Positions 1-5,763 are shown, counted from the stretch's first letter. The stretch: DNA of 8,224 nt from Alphaproteobacteria bacterium (GCA_003542415.1 DPKR01000079.1:1-8224); one strand, 5' to 3'. Made by a program: numbers and translations. Notes: generated by a model not told the origin, from the letters alone.

Positions 1-2
1 AT

Positions 3-620
3 AAAAAAATAAACACACAAGATCATGAAGGAAAATATAATTTTGGCAGAAAAAATGATGCAGGAGGACCGACAAATTATGGAATTACACAACATTCATT
101 GGAGGAATACAACAATTGGAACAGTCCATACCGACAGGGGTATGGTTTTCCAAGCGATGTAAAAGATTTAACAAATGAACAGGCTAAACAAATTTTAGAT
201 GAAATGTATTTTAAACGATATAATATCGATAAATTGTGTCATAATGATATAGCACGTAATGTATTCGATATTGTTATGAGTACAACAAATCAAGCTCCAA
301 AATTTTTAGCAGACTCAATAAATCAGGTTAAAAACACCAATTTTAATGATAAAAAAGTTATTTCAGATGAGTTAGCAGATTTTTCAAATACTAATTTAAA
401 TACTGATGAAATAAGACGCATCAGCGATTTAATAACACAAAAAGGTATGGATTACTATTTTAAAAGTGTTGACAGAAGACCTCAAAATATCAACAATCTA
501 AATGGGTGGTATAATAGAAGAAAGAGCTATTACAGCAATCCTGAGGAATTTGAAAGATTATATAAAAAGCTTTTAGAAGAATATTTCAAAAAATACGGAG
601 TATATTATAATGGAAAATAA
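3..620 (+). CDS. GH108-type N-acetylmuramidase (lysozyme), 5' end cut by the window edge
   Basis: The reading frame is open from base 3 to the TAA at 618-620 (205 codons), so the gene starts outside the window. A TTG at 99 would be a false start, because the bases before it encode recognisable family sequence. Bases 21-38 encode DHEGKY, matching the EGGY motif whose Glu (codon 27-29) is the catalytic acid in GH108 muramidases. NDAGGPTNYGIT follows, the usual continuation. The second half resembles the C-terminal peptidoglycan-binding domain found with GH108: a FDIVMSTTNQAP stretch, then GWYNR at 504-518. Family knowledge predicts cleavage of MurNAc-GlcNAc bonds in peptidoglycan. Whether it has a signal peptide cannot be seen. 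It overlaps the next gene by 11 bases. It could be a phage-derived endolysin, a secretion-associated muramidase or an effector. EGKY in place of EGGY is a small deviation. Confidence 0.82.
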   Translation, partial: KKINTQDHEGKYNFGRKNDAGGPTNYGITQHSLEEYNNWNSPYRQGYGFPSDVKDLTNEQAKQILDEMYFKRYNIDKLCHNDIARNVFDIVMSTTNQAPKFLADSINQVKNTNFNDKKVISDELADFSNTNLNTDEIRRISDLITQKGMDYYFKSVDRRPQNINNLNGWYNRRKSYYSNPEEFERLYKKLLEEYFKKYGVYYNGK

Positions 621-1053
621 AATGATGATAGCTATCTGTTTTTTCGCTGTGATGCTATCTTTGCCGGTAAATGCTGCAACAGACACGACAAAAGAATATC
701 GGCAAACTCTTGAGGAATGTTGGCAGAAATGGAATACAAAAAATACTCAATCAGATGAAGAAATCTTAAATATTATTAACGCTTCTGAAACTTGTATGCA
801 AAAACTTGGATATTCAATTATCGATCGTTTTTATACAAGCAATAAGGTGAAAATAAAAGAAAATTTTGATGTTTTTGTTAATGCTACCAAACAATTTGAA
901 AATGATATTTGCACAAAAAGTGATTTGAGCAAAGAAAATACGGTATCAATTAAAGAAGTAACAGCAGCAAGTTCTTCGCTTTACTTATTGAAAAAAGCAC
1001 TCGAAGATATAATAAGTATGGTTGAGTGGGATTTGGCAGATGAAGCGGAGTAG
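610..1053 (+). CDS. Small secreted (periplasmic) protein of unknown function overlapping the muramidase gene
   Basis: This 147-residue protein is not one I recognise. Its N-terminus is a classic Sec signal peptide: a short charged start, a hydrophobic core (about residues 6-18), and a likely cleavage site after VNA (about residue 22). The mature part is predicted mainly helical and polar, with three cysteines (in EECWQ, ETCMQ and DICTK). The ATG at 610 has an SD-like ACGGAG at 595-600 and overlaps the end of the upstream muramidase gene by 11 bases. The two are therefore probably cotranscribed and translationally coupled. ATGs at 622 and 625 are alternative starts but would lose the SD spacing. 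The context allows several roles: inhibitor or immunity partner of the muramidase, an accessory factor, or a spanin-like lysis protein if the pair is phage-derived. None can be chosen from sequence alone. A hairpin terminator follows. Confidence 0.8.
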   Translation: MENKMMIAICFFAVMLSLPVNAATDTTKEYRQTLEECWQKWNTKNTQSDEEILNIINASETCMQKLGYSIIDRFYTSNKVKIKENFDVFVNATKQFENDICTKSDLSKENTVSIKEVTAASSSLYLLKKALEDIISMVEWDLADEAE

Positions 1054-1093
1054 ATTGGGACACCAGAACAAACAGATAACATCTTTCACAATA

Positions 1094-1135
1094 AATATTA
1101 AAAGGAGGCATTGAATGTGCCTCTTTTATAATATT
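1094..1135 (+). terminator. Rho-independent terminator after the muramidase unit
   Basis: GAGGCA (1105-1110) pairs with TGCCTC (1118-1123) around a 7-base loop. After a bulged G at 1104, AAAA (1100-1103) pairs with the TTTT at 1124-1127. Flanking AATATT repeats could extend the stem. The structure begins about 40 bases after the stop at 1053. The AAAGGAGG in its left arm looks like an SD, but the codons after it (TTG 1111, ATG 1115) open only very short frames. Confidence 0.65.
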
Positions 1136-1464
1136 TAATAGTACGGCAAATATTTTGAAGGACAAAAACGTACACATTAATAAGGTAATACGAACATATA
1201 AAATTTTCCGCGTTTGGTTTATCCTAACTTATTTACAAACTAAAGCTTTTTTTATAAAAAACAAGCTTGAAATCAAAATTAGAAAAACAATACTCAGAAA
1301 AATATTAAAGCGCAAAAAAGCAAATAGAATCAGGGTATATAATAGCGTATACACCATTATTTTGCTCTCAACGCTTCTTTGCTTTTTCAAGTGTGATATA
1401 ACAAAAGTTGTCCTTGTTTTATACCTTTTGACTTTTATTTATTGAAGCGAAAAGGAGAAGAAAT
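1136..1464. other. Stretch without a confident gene; holds one long, poorly supported open frame
   Basis: Between the terminator and the gene at 1465 I see no RNA gene or repeat. One plus-strand frame stays open to the TGA at 1443-1445, for more than 110 codons counted from within the terminator. That is long for DNA this AT-rich. It has no ATG, only a TTG at 1155 without an SD, and its translation is Lys/Ile/Phe-rich with two hydrophobic patches near the end. It could be a decayed or unusual membrane protein, or chance. A TATAAT at 1338-1343 lacks a matching -35. The promoter of the 1465 gene should be in this stretch but cannot be placed. Confidence 0.4.
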
Positions 1465-1749
1465 ATGTATCAAAAAGTAGATAAAACTCAGCAAAACATC
1501 TCGCGTTGCCTTTGCCTTAACTGCCCGTCTTATTCTTCATCGTGCAAAATCAAAAACGCACATTTATCAACAAATCAGCCATCAGATGAATTAAACTCGC
1601 GCACACATTATGAAAAAATGTTTTGCGCTTTTGAAAAAAGCAATTGCATTCATCTTGACAGGGGGTGCATCTGCAAAAAATGCGCCAATTTCAAAGATTA
1701 TAACCTTCAAAACGGCACCTATTGCATCCACACAGGCGGCACAAATTGA
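1465..1749 (+). CDS. Cys-rich DUF2769-type protein (putative metal-binding)
   Basis: This 94-residue protein has ten cysteines. They include two copies of a CxCxxC module: C15-L-C-L-N-C20, followed by PSY, and C68-I-C-K-K-C73. C27, C54, C61 and C87 are also present. The CLCLNCPSY start, the FCAFEKSNC middle and the GCICKKC end match what I remember of DUF2769, a short uncharacterised family. The paired Cys clusters suggest two zinc or iron-sulfur sites; this is inference, and no function is known to me. There is no signal peptide or membrane segment, so it is probably cytoplasmic. The ATG has a strong SD (AGGAG at 1453-1457, 7 bases upstream). The stop overlaps the start of the next gene, which suggests coupled translation and a shared role. 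Confidence 0.85.
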   Translation: MYQKVDKTQQNISRCLCLNCPSYSSSCKIKNAHLSTNQPSDELNSRTHYEKMFCAFEKSNCIHLDRGCICKKCANFKDYNLQNGTYCIHTGGTN

Positions 1750-2414
1750 CACACGGTCTAAACCCCCGTTCTTATTTAAAAGAATCTGATTTGCTCAAAA
1801 TATACCGCAAAGCAGATAACCGGGCAAAATCTTTTTCAGACATTGATGAAAAACTATTGTCTTACGGTGAGGTCGTATCCGCTTGCGCCGCATCAAAAAA
1901 ATGTGCAAATGAAAGCAGCATCAAGCGCAATCAGGTTTTGTTTTGGACATATCATCACATCGGCGATTTGTTTTTAAAAAAGAATCTCGATCATTTTGAA
2001 CAAAACAACAATATTCTTGCTTTAGAAGCTTATCAAAATGCCTTAGAATTTTCAAAAACAAATATTGAGCAAACCGACACCTTAAAAAAAATGCGCGATA
2101 TTTATTTGTCTTTGGAAGATGAAGATTCTTATTTCCGCACATCTTCCGAAATGGCGCGACTTGTTGATGATGCCTTAAAAGCACAAACCTTTTTAGAGCT
2201 TGCCCAAAGCGCAACATCTGCCGAAAAAGAAGCCTATTTTTTGGAACAGGCTTTAAAGTTTGTGAACAAAGAAGACCTTTCTTTTTTGCAAAAATGCAAA
2301 CAGAAAATCGTCTTGTGCGAACGGCTTTTTGAAATTTATCAAAAAATCGGAAAGTTTAACAAAGCCTCTCAAATTAAAGCTCTTCAAAAACAAACTCAAA
2401 AATTTTTGCATTAA
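1746..2414 (+). CDS. TPR-like helical repeat protein, translationally coupled to the DUF2769 gene
   Basis: This protein of about 222 residues has no catalytic motif that I recognise. It is almost entirely helical. Segments of TPR character recur: HHIGDLFLKK with ALEAYQNALEFSK, then EAYFLEQALKFV, then LFEIYQKIGKFNKASQI. This points to a protein-protein interaction scaffold, probably in the cytoplasm since no signal or membrane segment is seen. No ATG exists near the front. I chose the TTG at 1746 because it overlaps the DUF2769 stop as TTGA and has AGGCGG at 1734-1739, 6 bases upstream. A TTG at 1722 is also in frame but has no SD. The frame differs from that of the DUF2769 gene, so a two-domain protein would need a shift; no slippery heptamer is evident at the junction. 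A bidirectional terminator follows directly. Confidence 0.72.
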   Translation: MTHGLNPRSYLKESDLLKIYRKADNRAKSFSDIDEKLLSYGEVVSACAASKKCANESSIKRNQVLFWTYHHIGDLFLKKNLDHFEQNNNILALEAYQNALEFSKTNIEQTDTLKKMRDIYLSLEDEDSYFRTSSEMARLVDDALKAQTFLELAQSATSAEKEAYFLEQALKFVNKEDLSFLQKCKQKIVLCERLFEIYQKIGKFNKASQIKALQKQTQKFLH

Positions 2415-2415
2415 A

Positions 2416-2443
2416 AAAAGACCGATTGAAAAATCGGTCTTTT
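2416..2443. terminator. Bidirectional intrinsic terminator between convergent genes
   Basis: A perfect 12-bp stem joins AAAAGACCGATT (2416-2427) to AATCGGTCTTTT (2432-2443), closed by a GAAA tetraloop. The arms end in A and T runs, so either strand gives a GC-containing stem followed by U residues. It starts 2 bases after the TPR gene's stop and ends 3 bases before the minus-strand gene's stop, serving both. Confidence 0.9.
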
Positions 2444-2445
2444 CA

Positions 2446-2814
2446 TCACACAAGTTCGCCTCGGCCTTGGTTTGCGTTGATCTGAGCGTTGATTTCCATT
2501 TCGCGGTCATAAACCTCCTTGTCCATCACATGCGGAAACTTGCAATACATGCCGTTCCACACAATTTGAACCTCATCGCCAACCTTCAAATCCGGCTTGT
2601 CGAAACCGTAAACGGCGCTGATTTTTTTGCCGTTTTTCTCGAACTCACAGAGAAAACATCCGTCTTCATCCGTGAACTTGTAGGTTAATTTGGCTTTGCC
2701 AACATACGTGCTGCTTTCCTCTTTTGCAAAAGCCTTGTTCGGCATTTTTGCAAACAACACAAAAATGATGACACAAACCAAAGCAATCACGAGGATAATT
2801 CCTGCTGTGCTCAT
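2446..2814 (-). CDS. Membrane-anchored beta-rich protein of unknown function
   Basis: This 122-residue protein has an N-terminal membrane segment (about residues 5-22) followed by a soluble region. Residues about 39-91 look beta-rich and include GKAKLTYKF, KKISAVYGF and LKVGDEVQIVWNG. That last stretch resembles small barrel or DUF3592/NfeD-like beta domains, but I cannot assign a family. C53-x2-C56 and C91 could form a disulfide or bind a metal. The C-terminus is charged and helical. With a short N-terminus before the membrane segment, the soluble domain may be cytoplasmic or exported; the sequence does not decide. The ATG (complement of 2812-2814) has no good SD, so translation may depend on the tiny gene ending 18 bases upstream. 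It converges on the TPR gene across a shared terminator. Confidence 0.75.
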   Translation of the reverse strand: MSTAGIILVIALVCVIIFVLFAKMPNKAFAKEESSTYVGKAKLTYKFTDEDGCFLCEFEKNGKKISAVYGFDKPDLKVGDEVQIVWNGMYCKFPHVMDKEVYDREMEINAQINANQGRGELV

Positions 2815-2832
2815 AACTTGTACGTTTTAGTG

Positions 2833-2925
2833 TTATTTCTCGTTCTTTTTGCCGCCGGCAAGCGCCATCACGGCAATGGCAATAAAAAATATTACCACCA
2901 CAATAATTGTTACAATCTTACTCAT
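2833..2925 (-). CDS. 30-residue single-pass membrane peptide
   Basis: An ATG at the complement of 2923-2925 opens a 30-codon frame ending in TAA (complement of 2833-2835). It encodes MSKIVTIIVVVIFFIAIAVM, then ALAGG and a basic tail KKNEK. Nearly the whole peptide is one hydrophobic helix (about residues 4-23) with a positively charged C-terminus. The low-G+C flanks contrast with GCC/GGC-rich codons in its 3' half, which supports real coding. It lies 18 bases upstream of the membrane-anchored 122-residue gene on the same strand, so the two probably form an operon. No strong SD is present. The role is unknown. Small peptides of this shape often act as subunits or regulators of membrane complexes, but the partner here is only inferred from adjacency. 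Confidence 0.6.
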   Translation of the reverse strand: MSKIVTIIVVVIFFIAIAVMALAGGKKNEK

Positions 2926-2942
2926 ATTTATCTGGTTTTAAA

Positions 2943-2961
2943 ATTATACAAAATCGATTTT
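2943..2961 (-). promoter_or_regulatory. Possible -10 element and palindromic operator for the minus-strand unit
   Basis: On the minus strand a perfect TATAAT (complement of 2943-2948) lies 17 bases upstream of the tiny gene's ATG. The 12-bp palindrome AAAATCGATTTT (2950-2961) sits just upstream of it, where a repressor or activator could bind. A TTGACA further upstream is 28 bases from the -10, too far for a normal pairing, so the assignment is weak. Confidence 0.3.
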
Positions 2962-3002
2962 AGTTTAGCTTCTTTTTGTCAAAAGTCAAATAAAAATTTT
3001 TT

Positions 3003-3032
3003 CGAATCGCGTTTGAAAAAAAACGAATCGCG
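3003..3032. repeat. Direct repeat CGAATCGCG x2, 21 bp apart
   Basis: CGAATCGCG occurs at 3003-3011 and again, identically, at 3024-3032, with an A-rich spacer. The start-to-start distance of 21 bp places both copies on the same face of the helix, as in tandem operators of dimeric regulators. The two copies stand out as the only G+C-rich words in a very AT-rich stretch. The bound factor is unknown. Confidence 0.5.
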
Positions 3033-3099
3033 AAAACCTCTTTTTTTACACCTTTGATAACATATTTAAACGACAATACATCTTTTTGGTTGTATCTTT

Positions 3100-3115
3100 C
3101 GTGATAAAAATCACG
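3100..3115. promoter_or_regulatory. Crp/Fnr-family-like palindrome
   Basis: CGTGAT-AAAA-ATCACG is a perfect inverted repeat with 6-bp arms. Its TGAT-N4-ATCA core is that of the FNR box (TTGAT-N4-ATCAA) with one base changed per half. It is equally close to the CRP box (TGTGA-N6-TCACA), also with one base changed per half. It lies 302 bp before nrdD and 175 bp before the divergent membrane peptide gene, so the target is ambiguous. FNR-type control of an anaerobic reductase would make sense, as known for nrdDG in E. coli. Confidence 0.5.
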
Positions 3116-3312
3116 TTAAATCATATGGTTAATTCTAACCCTTTGATTTTATTTTATTTTCTTTTTTTACACTTTTTTATCCACCAACACACAAAAAAAT
3201 TATGGCTGATTTTTAAGCACATAACACTTTTTTTAATTTTTTTAAAAAAAATTTTCTTGTGAATTTTTCTTATTTTTGCGACACTTAGCACATGTTCAAA
3301 AAAATTATGTGC

Positions 3313-3359
3313 ATACCATATATTGTTTCTTTACTTTTTGTAAACACAATATATTGTAT
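3313..3359 (+). promoter_or_regulatory. Tandem NrdR-box-like sites upstream of nrdD
   Basis: ATACCATATATTGTTT (3313-3328) and ACACAATATATTGTAT (3344-3359) both fit the NrdR box (about ACACwATATATwGTGT), the second closely. Their start-to-start distance is 31 bp, the near-three-turn spacing typical of NrdR operator pairs. NrdR is a repressor that senses nucleotides and controls ribonucleotide reductase genes. A possible promoter, TTGTAA (3338-3343) with AATAAA (3362-3367), would place the second box inside the spacer, where binding would block RNA polymerase. The promoter itself is weak. Confidence 0.78.
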
Positions 3360-3416
3360 TGAATAAAACAATTCGTTGCAACCATACTTTTTTAATTTGA
3401 AGGATAAAAAATAAAA

Positions 3417-5519
3417 ATGTCAGACAATAACACCATGAGCTTCAAAAGCACATTAAAAATTGAAAATGTTTCAAAGCGCGACGGCACTCTTTCGCCTTTT
3501 AACGCTGAAAAAATCTACAATGCTATTTTAAAAGCAGGCACAACAACGGGTGAATTATCTGAAAAAAAGGCTCACGCTTTAACCGAAAAAGTCTTGCTTG
3601 AAATTTCACAAAATCATGAAGAACCTGTTATTTCAATTGAAGACATTCAAGATTTTGTTGAAAAAGTTTTGATTAAAGAAAACTATTTCAAAACAGCTAA
3701 GGCATATATTCTTTATCGCGAAAAACGCGCTTGGATGCGTCATGATAAAAAGACAATGGTTGACGTTGAAAGCTCCATTAACGAATATCTTCAAAAGCTT
3801 GACTGGCGCGTCAATGCCAACGCCAACCAAGGCTATTCCAACGGTGGTTTGATTTTGAATGTTTCCGGCAAAGTCACAGCCAACTATTGGCTCAGCACGG
3901 TTTATCCTTCTGAAGTTGGCGAGGCTCACCGCAACGGCGATATCCATATCCATGATTTGGATATGCTTGCAGCCTACTGCGCCGGTTGGTCTTTAAAAAC
4001 ACTTTTAAAAGAAGGTTTCAACGGTGTTCGCGGCAAAGCAGAAGCCAATCCGCCAAAGCATTTATCTGCTGCCACAGGTCAAATGGTCAACTTTATGGGA
4101 ACACTTCAAAACGAGTGGGCAGGTGCACAAGCATTTTCATCTGTTGATACTTATCTTGCGCCGTTTATCCGCAAAGACAATCTTTCTTATAAAGAAGTCA
4201 AACAATGCATGCAGGAACTGATTTATAATTTAAACGTTCCTTCTCGTTGGGGTTCTCAAACACCGTTCACAAACTTCACATTCGACTGGGTTTGCCCGGA
4301 AGATTTGCGCGATCAACACCCCTACATCGGCGGTCACATTGCAGGTCATGACGAAAACTTTATGCCGATTATCGAGGGCCAAGAAGAAATGCCGTTTACT
4401 TATGGTGATTTAAAAGAAGAAATGGCCATGATTAACCGCGCTTATATTGAAGTGATGATGGAAGGCGATGTTTTGGGCCGTCCGTTCACCTTCCCGATTC
4501 CAACATACAACATGACGCCTGATTTTCCGTGGGAAGATAAAAACACCGAGCTTTTGTTTGAAATGACAGCCAAATACGGCATGCCTTATTTCCAAAACTT
4601 TATCAACTCTGTTTTAAAACCGGGACAAATCCGCTCAATGTGCTGCCGTTTGCAGCTTGACTTGCGCGAGCTCTTGGCCAAAGGCAACGGCTTGTTCGGA
4701 TCTGCGGAGCAAACAGGCTCGATTGGTGTTGTCACCTTCAACTGCGCTCGTTTGGGCTATGTTTATAAAGGAAATGAAGCAGGCTTGTTCGGCCGTGTTG
4801 ATGAGCTCTTGCACATTGCACAAACATCTCTCGAGATTAAACGTAAAACCATTCAAAACCTCATTGATCAAGGCTTGTATCCTTATACAAAGCGCTATCT
4901 CGGAACGCTTCGCAACCACTTCTCAACCATTGGTGTGAACGGTATCAACGAAATGATCAGAAACTTCACAAACGATGAACACAGCGTTGCAGATGCTTGG
5001 GGTCAAGAATTTGCCGTTAAATTCCTTGATTATATCCGCGCTCGTCTTGTTAAAATGCAAGAAGAAACCGGCCATATGTATAACTTGGAAGCCACCCCTG
5101 CCGAGAGTGCAACCTATCGTTTTGCAAGAGAAGATAAAAAACGTTATATGGGTATCATTCAAGCCGGCACAGCCGAAGACCCGTATTATACAAACTCTTC
5201 ACAGCTTCCGGTCGGCTATACGGATGATCCTTTTGAGGCGCTTGATTTGCAATCTACCTTGCAAACAAAATATACGGGCGGCACCGTTCTCCACCTTTAT
5301 ATGAATCAACGTATTTCATCAGCTAAGGTTTGTCGTGATCTCGTTCGCCGCGTGTTAACGAATTATAGACTTCCTTATATTACAATTACACCAACATTTT
5401 CAATTTGCCCGAAACACGGCTATTTGAATGGTGAACATAAATTCTGTCCGCTTTGTGATGAAGAGAAGAAGGCAGAAAAACTAAAGGCCCTTAAAGCCAC
5501 AAACTCTAATGTTGCTTAA
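3417..5519 (+). CDS. nrdD: Anaerobic (class III) ribonucleoside-triphosphate reductase, catalytic chain without the glycyl-radical segment
   Basis: NrdD reduces ribonucleoside triphosphates to deoxy forms for DNA synthesis without oxygen. Residues about 14-105 form an ATP-cone (KRDGTLSPFNAEKIYNAIL... to YILYREKRAWMR), the allosteric nucleotide site. The remainder is the ten-stranded barrel. RSMCCRLQLD places adjacent cysteines at 409-410, at the family's thiyl-radical position. Near the end, C664-x2-H667 and C677-x2-C680 (ICPKHGY, FCPLC) form the usual zinc site. The chain then runs out in a Lys/Ala-rich tail and stops with TAA, before the RVxGY glycyl-radical motif that normally ends the protein. 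That motif is in the next ORF. The ATG at 3417 has GAAGGA 12 bases upstream, slightly long. The gene follows NrdR-like boxes and heads the nrd operon. Confidence 0.96.
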   Translation: MSDNNTMSFKSTLKIENVSKRDGTLSPFNAEKIYNAILKAGTTTGELSEKKAHALTEKVLLEISQNHEEPVISIEDIQDFVEKVLIKENYFKTAKAYILYREKRAWMRHDKKTMVDVESSINEYLQKLDWRVNANANQGYSNGGLILNVSGKVTANYWLSTVYPSEVGEAHRNGDIHIHDLDMLAAYCAGWSLKTLLKEGFNGVRGKAEANPPKHLSAATGQMVNFMGTLQNEWAGAQAFSSVDTYLAPFIRKDNLSYKEVKQCMQELIYNLNVPSRWGSQTPFTNFTFDWVCPEDLRDQHPYIGGHIAGHDENFMPIIEGQEEMPFTYGDLKEEMAMINRAYIEVMMEGDVLGRPFTFPIPTYNMTPDFPWEDKNTELLFEMTAKYGMPYFQNFINSVLKPGQIRSMCCRLQLDLRELLAKGNGLFGSAEQTGSIGVVTFNCARLGYVYKGNEAGLFGRVDELLHIAQTSLEIKRKTIQNLIDQGLYPYTKRYLGTLRNHFSTIGVNGINEMIRNFTNDEHSVADAWGQEFAVKFLDYIRARLVKMQEETGHMYNLEATPAESATYRFAREDKKRYMGIIQAGTAEDPYYTNSSQLPVGYTDDPFEALDLQSTLQTKYTGGTVLHLYMNQRISSAKVCRDLVRRVLTNYRLPYITITPTFSICPKHGYLNGEHKFCPLCDEEKKAEKLKALKATNSNVA

Positions 5520-5555
5520 AACTTATTAACTTATTTTTTGAAAGGATTTTATAAA

Positions 5556-5759
5556 ATGACAAACGTAATTAATTTTAATGATATCCAATTAACAGATGCA
5601 GAGCGCCAACCTTGCGAAGTTTGGACACGCGTGATGGGCTATCACCGTCCGGTTTCCGAATTTAACAAAGGCAAAAAGAGCGAATATTATTCTCGTGTTT
5701 GCTTCTGCGAAGAAAAAGCCGTAATGCACATTGATGCAGACAAATTAGCCGCAGAATAG
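5556..5759 (+). CDS. Separate glycyl-radical subunit of class III ribonucleotide reductase (67 residues)
   Basis: The core, RQPCEVWTRVMGYHRPVSEF followed by NKGK, is the segment that ends ordinary class III NrdD chains. G28 in RVMGY is the predicted radical glycine. C20 precedes it, and a CxC (C49, C51) follows. NrdD just upstream lacks this segment, so the two chains probably assemble, comparable to the stand-alone glycyl-radical protein GrcA (YfiD) that repairs pyruvate formate-lyase. I chose the ATG at 5556 because AAAGGA (5541-5546) lies 9 bases before it; a TTG at 5538 would put the SD inside the gene. It is in the same frame as nrdD, after one TAA and 36 bases, and ends 4 bases before nrdG. 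I recall small proteins of this kind annotated simply as anaerobic reductase in other genomes, but cannot verify that here. Confidence 0.9.
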   Translation: MTNVINFNDIQLTDAERQPCEVWTRVMGYHRPVSEFNKGKKSEYYSRVCFCEEKAVMHIDADKLAAE

Positions 5760-5763
5760 TTTT

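Larger units (their letters stand above)
2926..3416. other. Divergent intergenic regulatory region between the membrane pair and nrdD
   Basis: These 491 bases separate the minus-strand membrane genes from nrdD and hold no convincing gene. They are extremely AT-rich, with long A and T runs around 3228-3255 that probably give bent or easily melted DNA. From left to right there are a possible minus-strand -10 with a palindrome, a 9-bp direct repeat, a Crp/Fnr-type palindrome, repeated GCACAT words, and two NrdR-like boxes next to nrdD. The length and density of motifs suggest that both transcription units are regulated. Confidence 0.7.

Noticed and set aside
99..620. A shorter muramidase reading frame starting at TTG 99
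   Set aside because: The same frame is open to the window edge, and the bases before 99 encode the catalytic EGKY and the NDAGGPTNYGIT stretch. The true start is outside the window.
1102..1117. Strong SD-like AAAGGAGG followed by TTG and ATG
   Set aside because: The frames opened by these codons stop within a few codons, and the SD-like bases are the left arm of a terminator stem.
1741..1749. Programmed frameshift joining the DUF2769 and TPR-like proteins
   Set aside because: The junction does not fit an X-XXY-YYZ slippery heptamer. An SD and a TTG start at the overlap explain it more simply.
2329..2688. Plus-strand frame running through the terminator into the minus-strand gene
   Set aside because: It crosses a perfect hairpin terminator, lacks an SD, and is antisense to a gene with a clear membrane segment and beta domain.
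2818..3057. Plus-strand reading frame of 79 codons over the minus-strand membrane peptide
   Set aside because: It starts at a TTG without an SD and overlaps the better-supported minus-strand gene. Its translation reflects AT-rich and antisense sequence.
4657..4938. Alternative frames within nrdD on both strands
   Set aside because: They are shadows of nrdD, whose frame holds the active-site cysteines and continuous family similarity.
5538..5759. A longer version of the glycyl-radical ORF starting at TTG 5538
   Set aside because: The AAAGGA SD lies directly after this TTG and is properly spaced for the ATG at 5556, so the longer form would translate its own SD.
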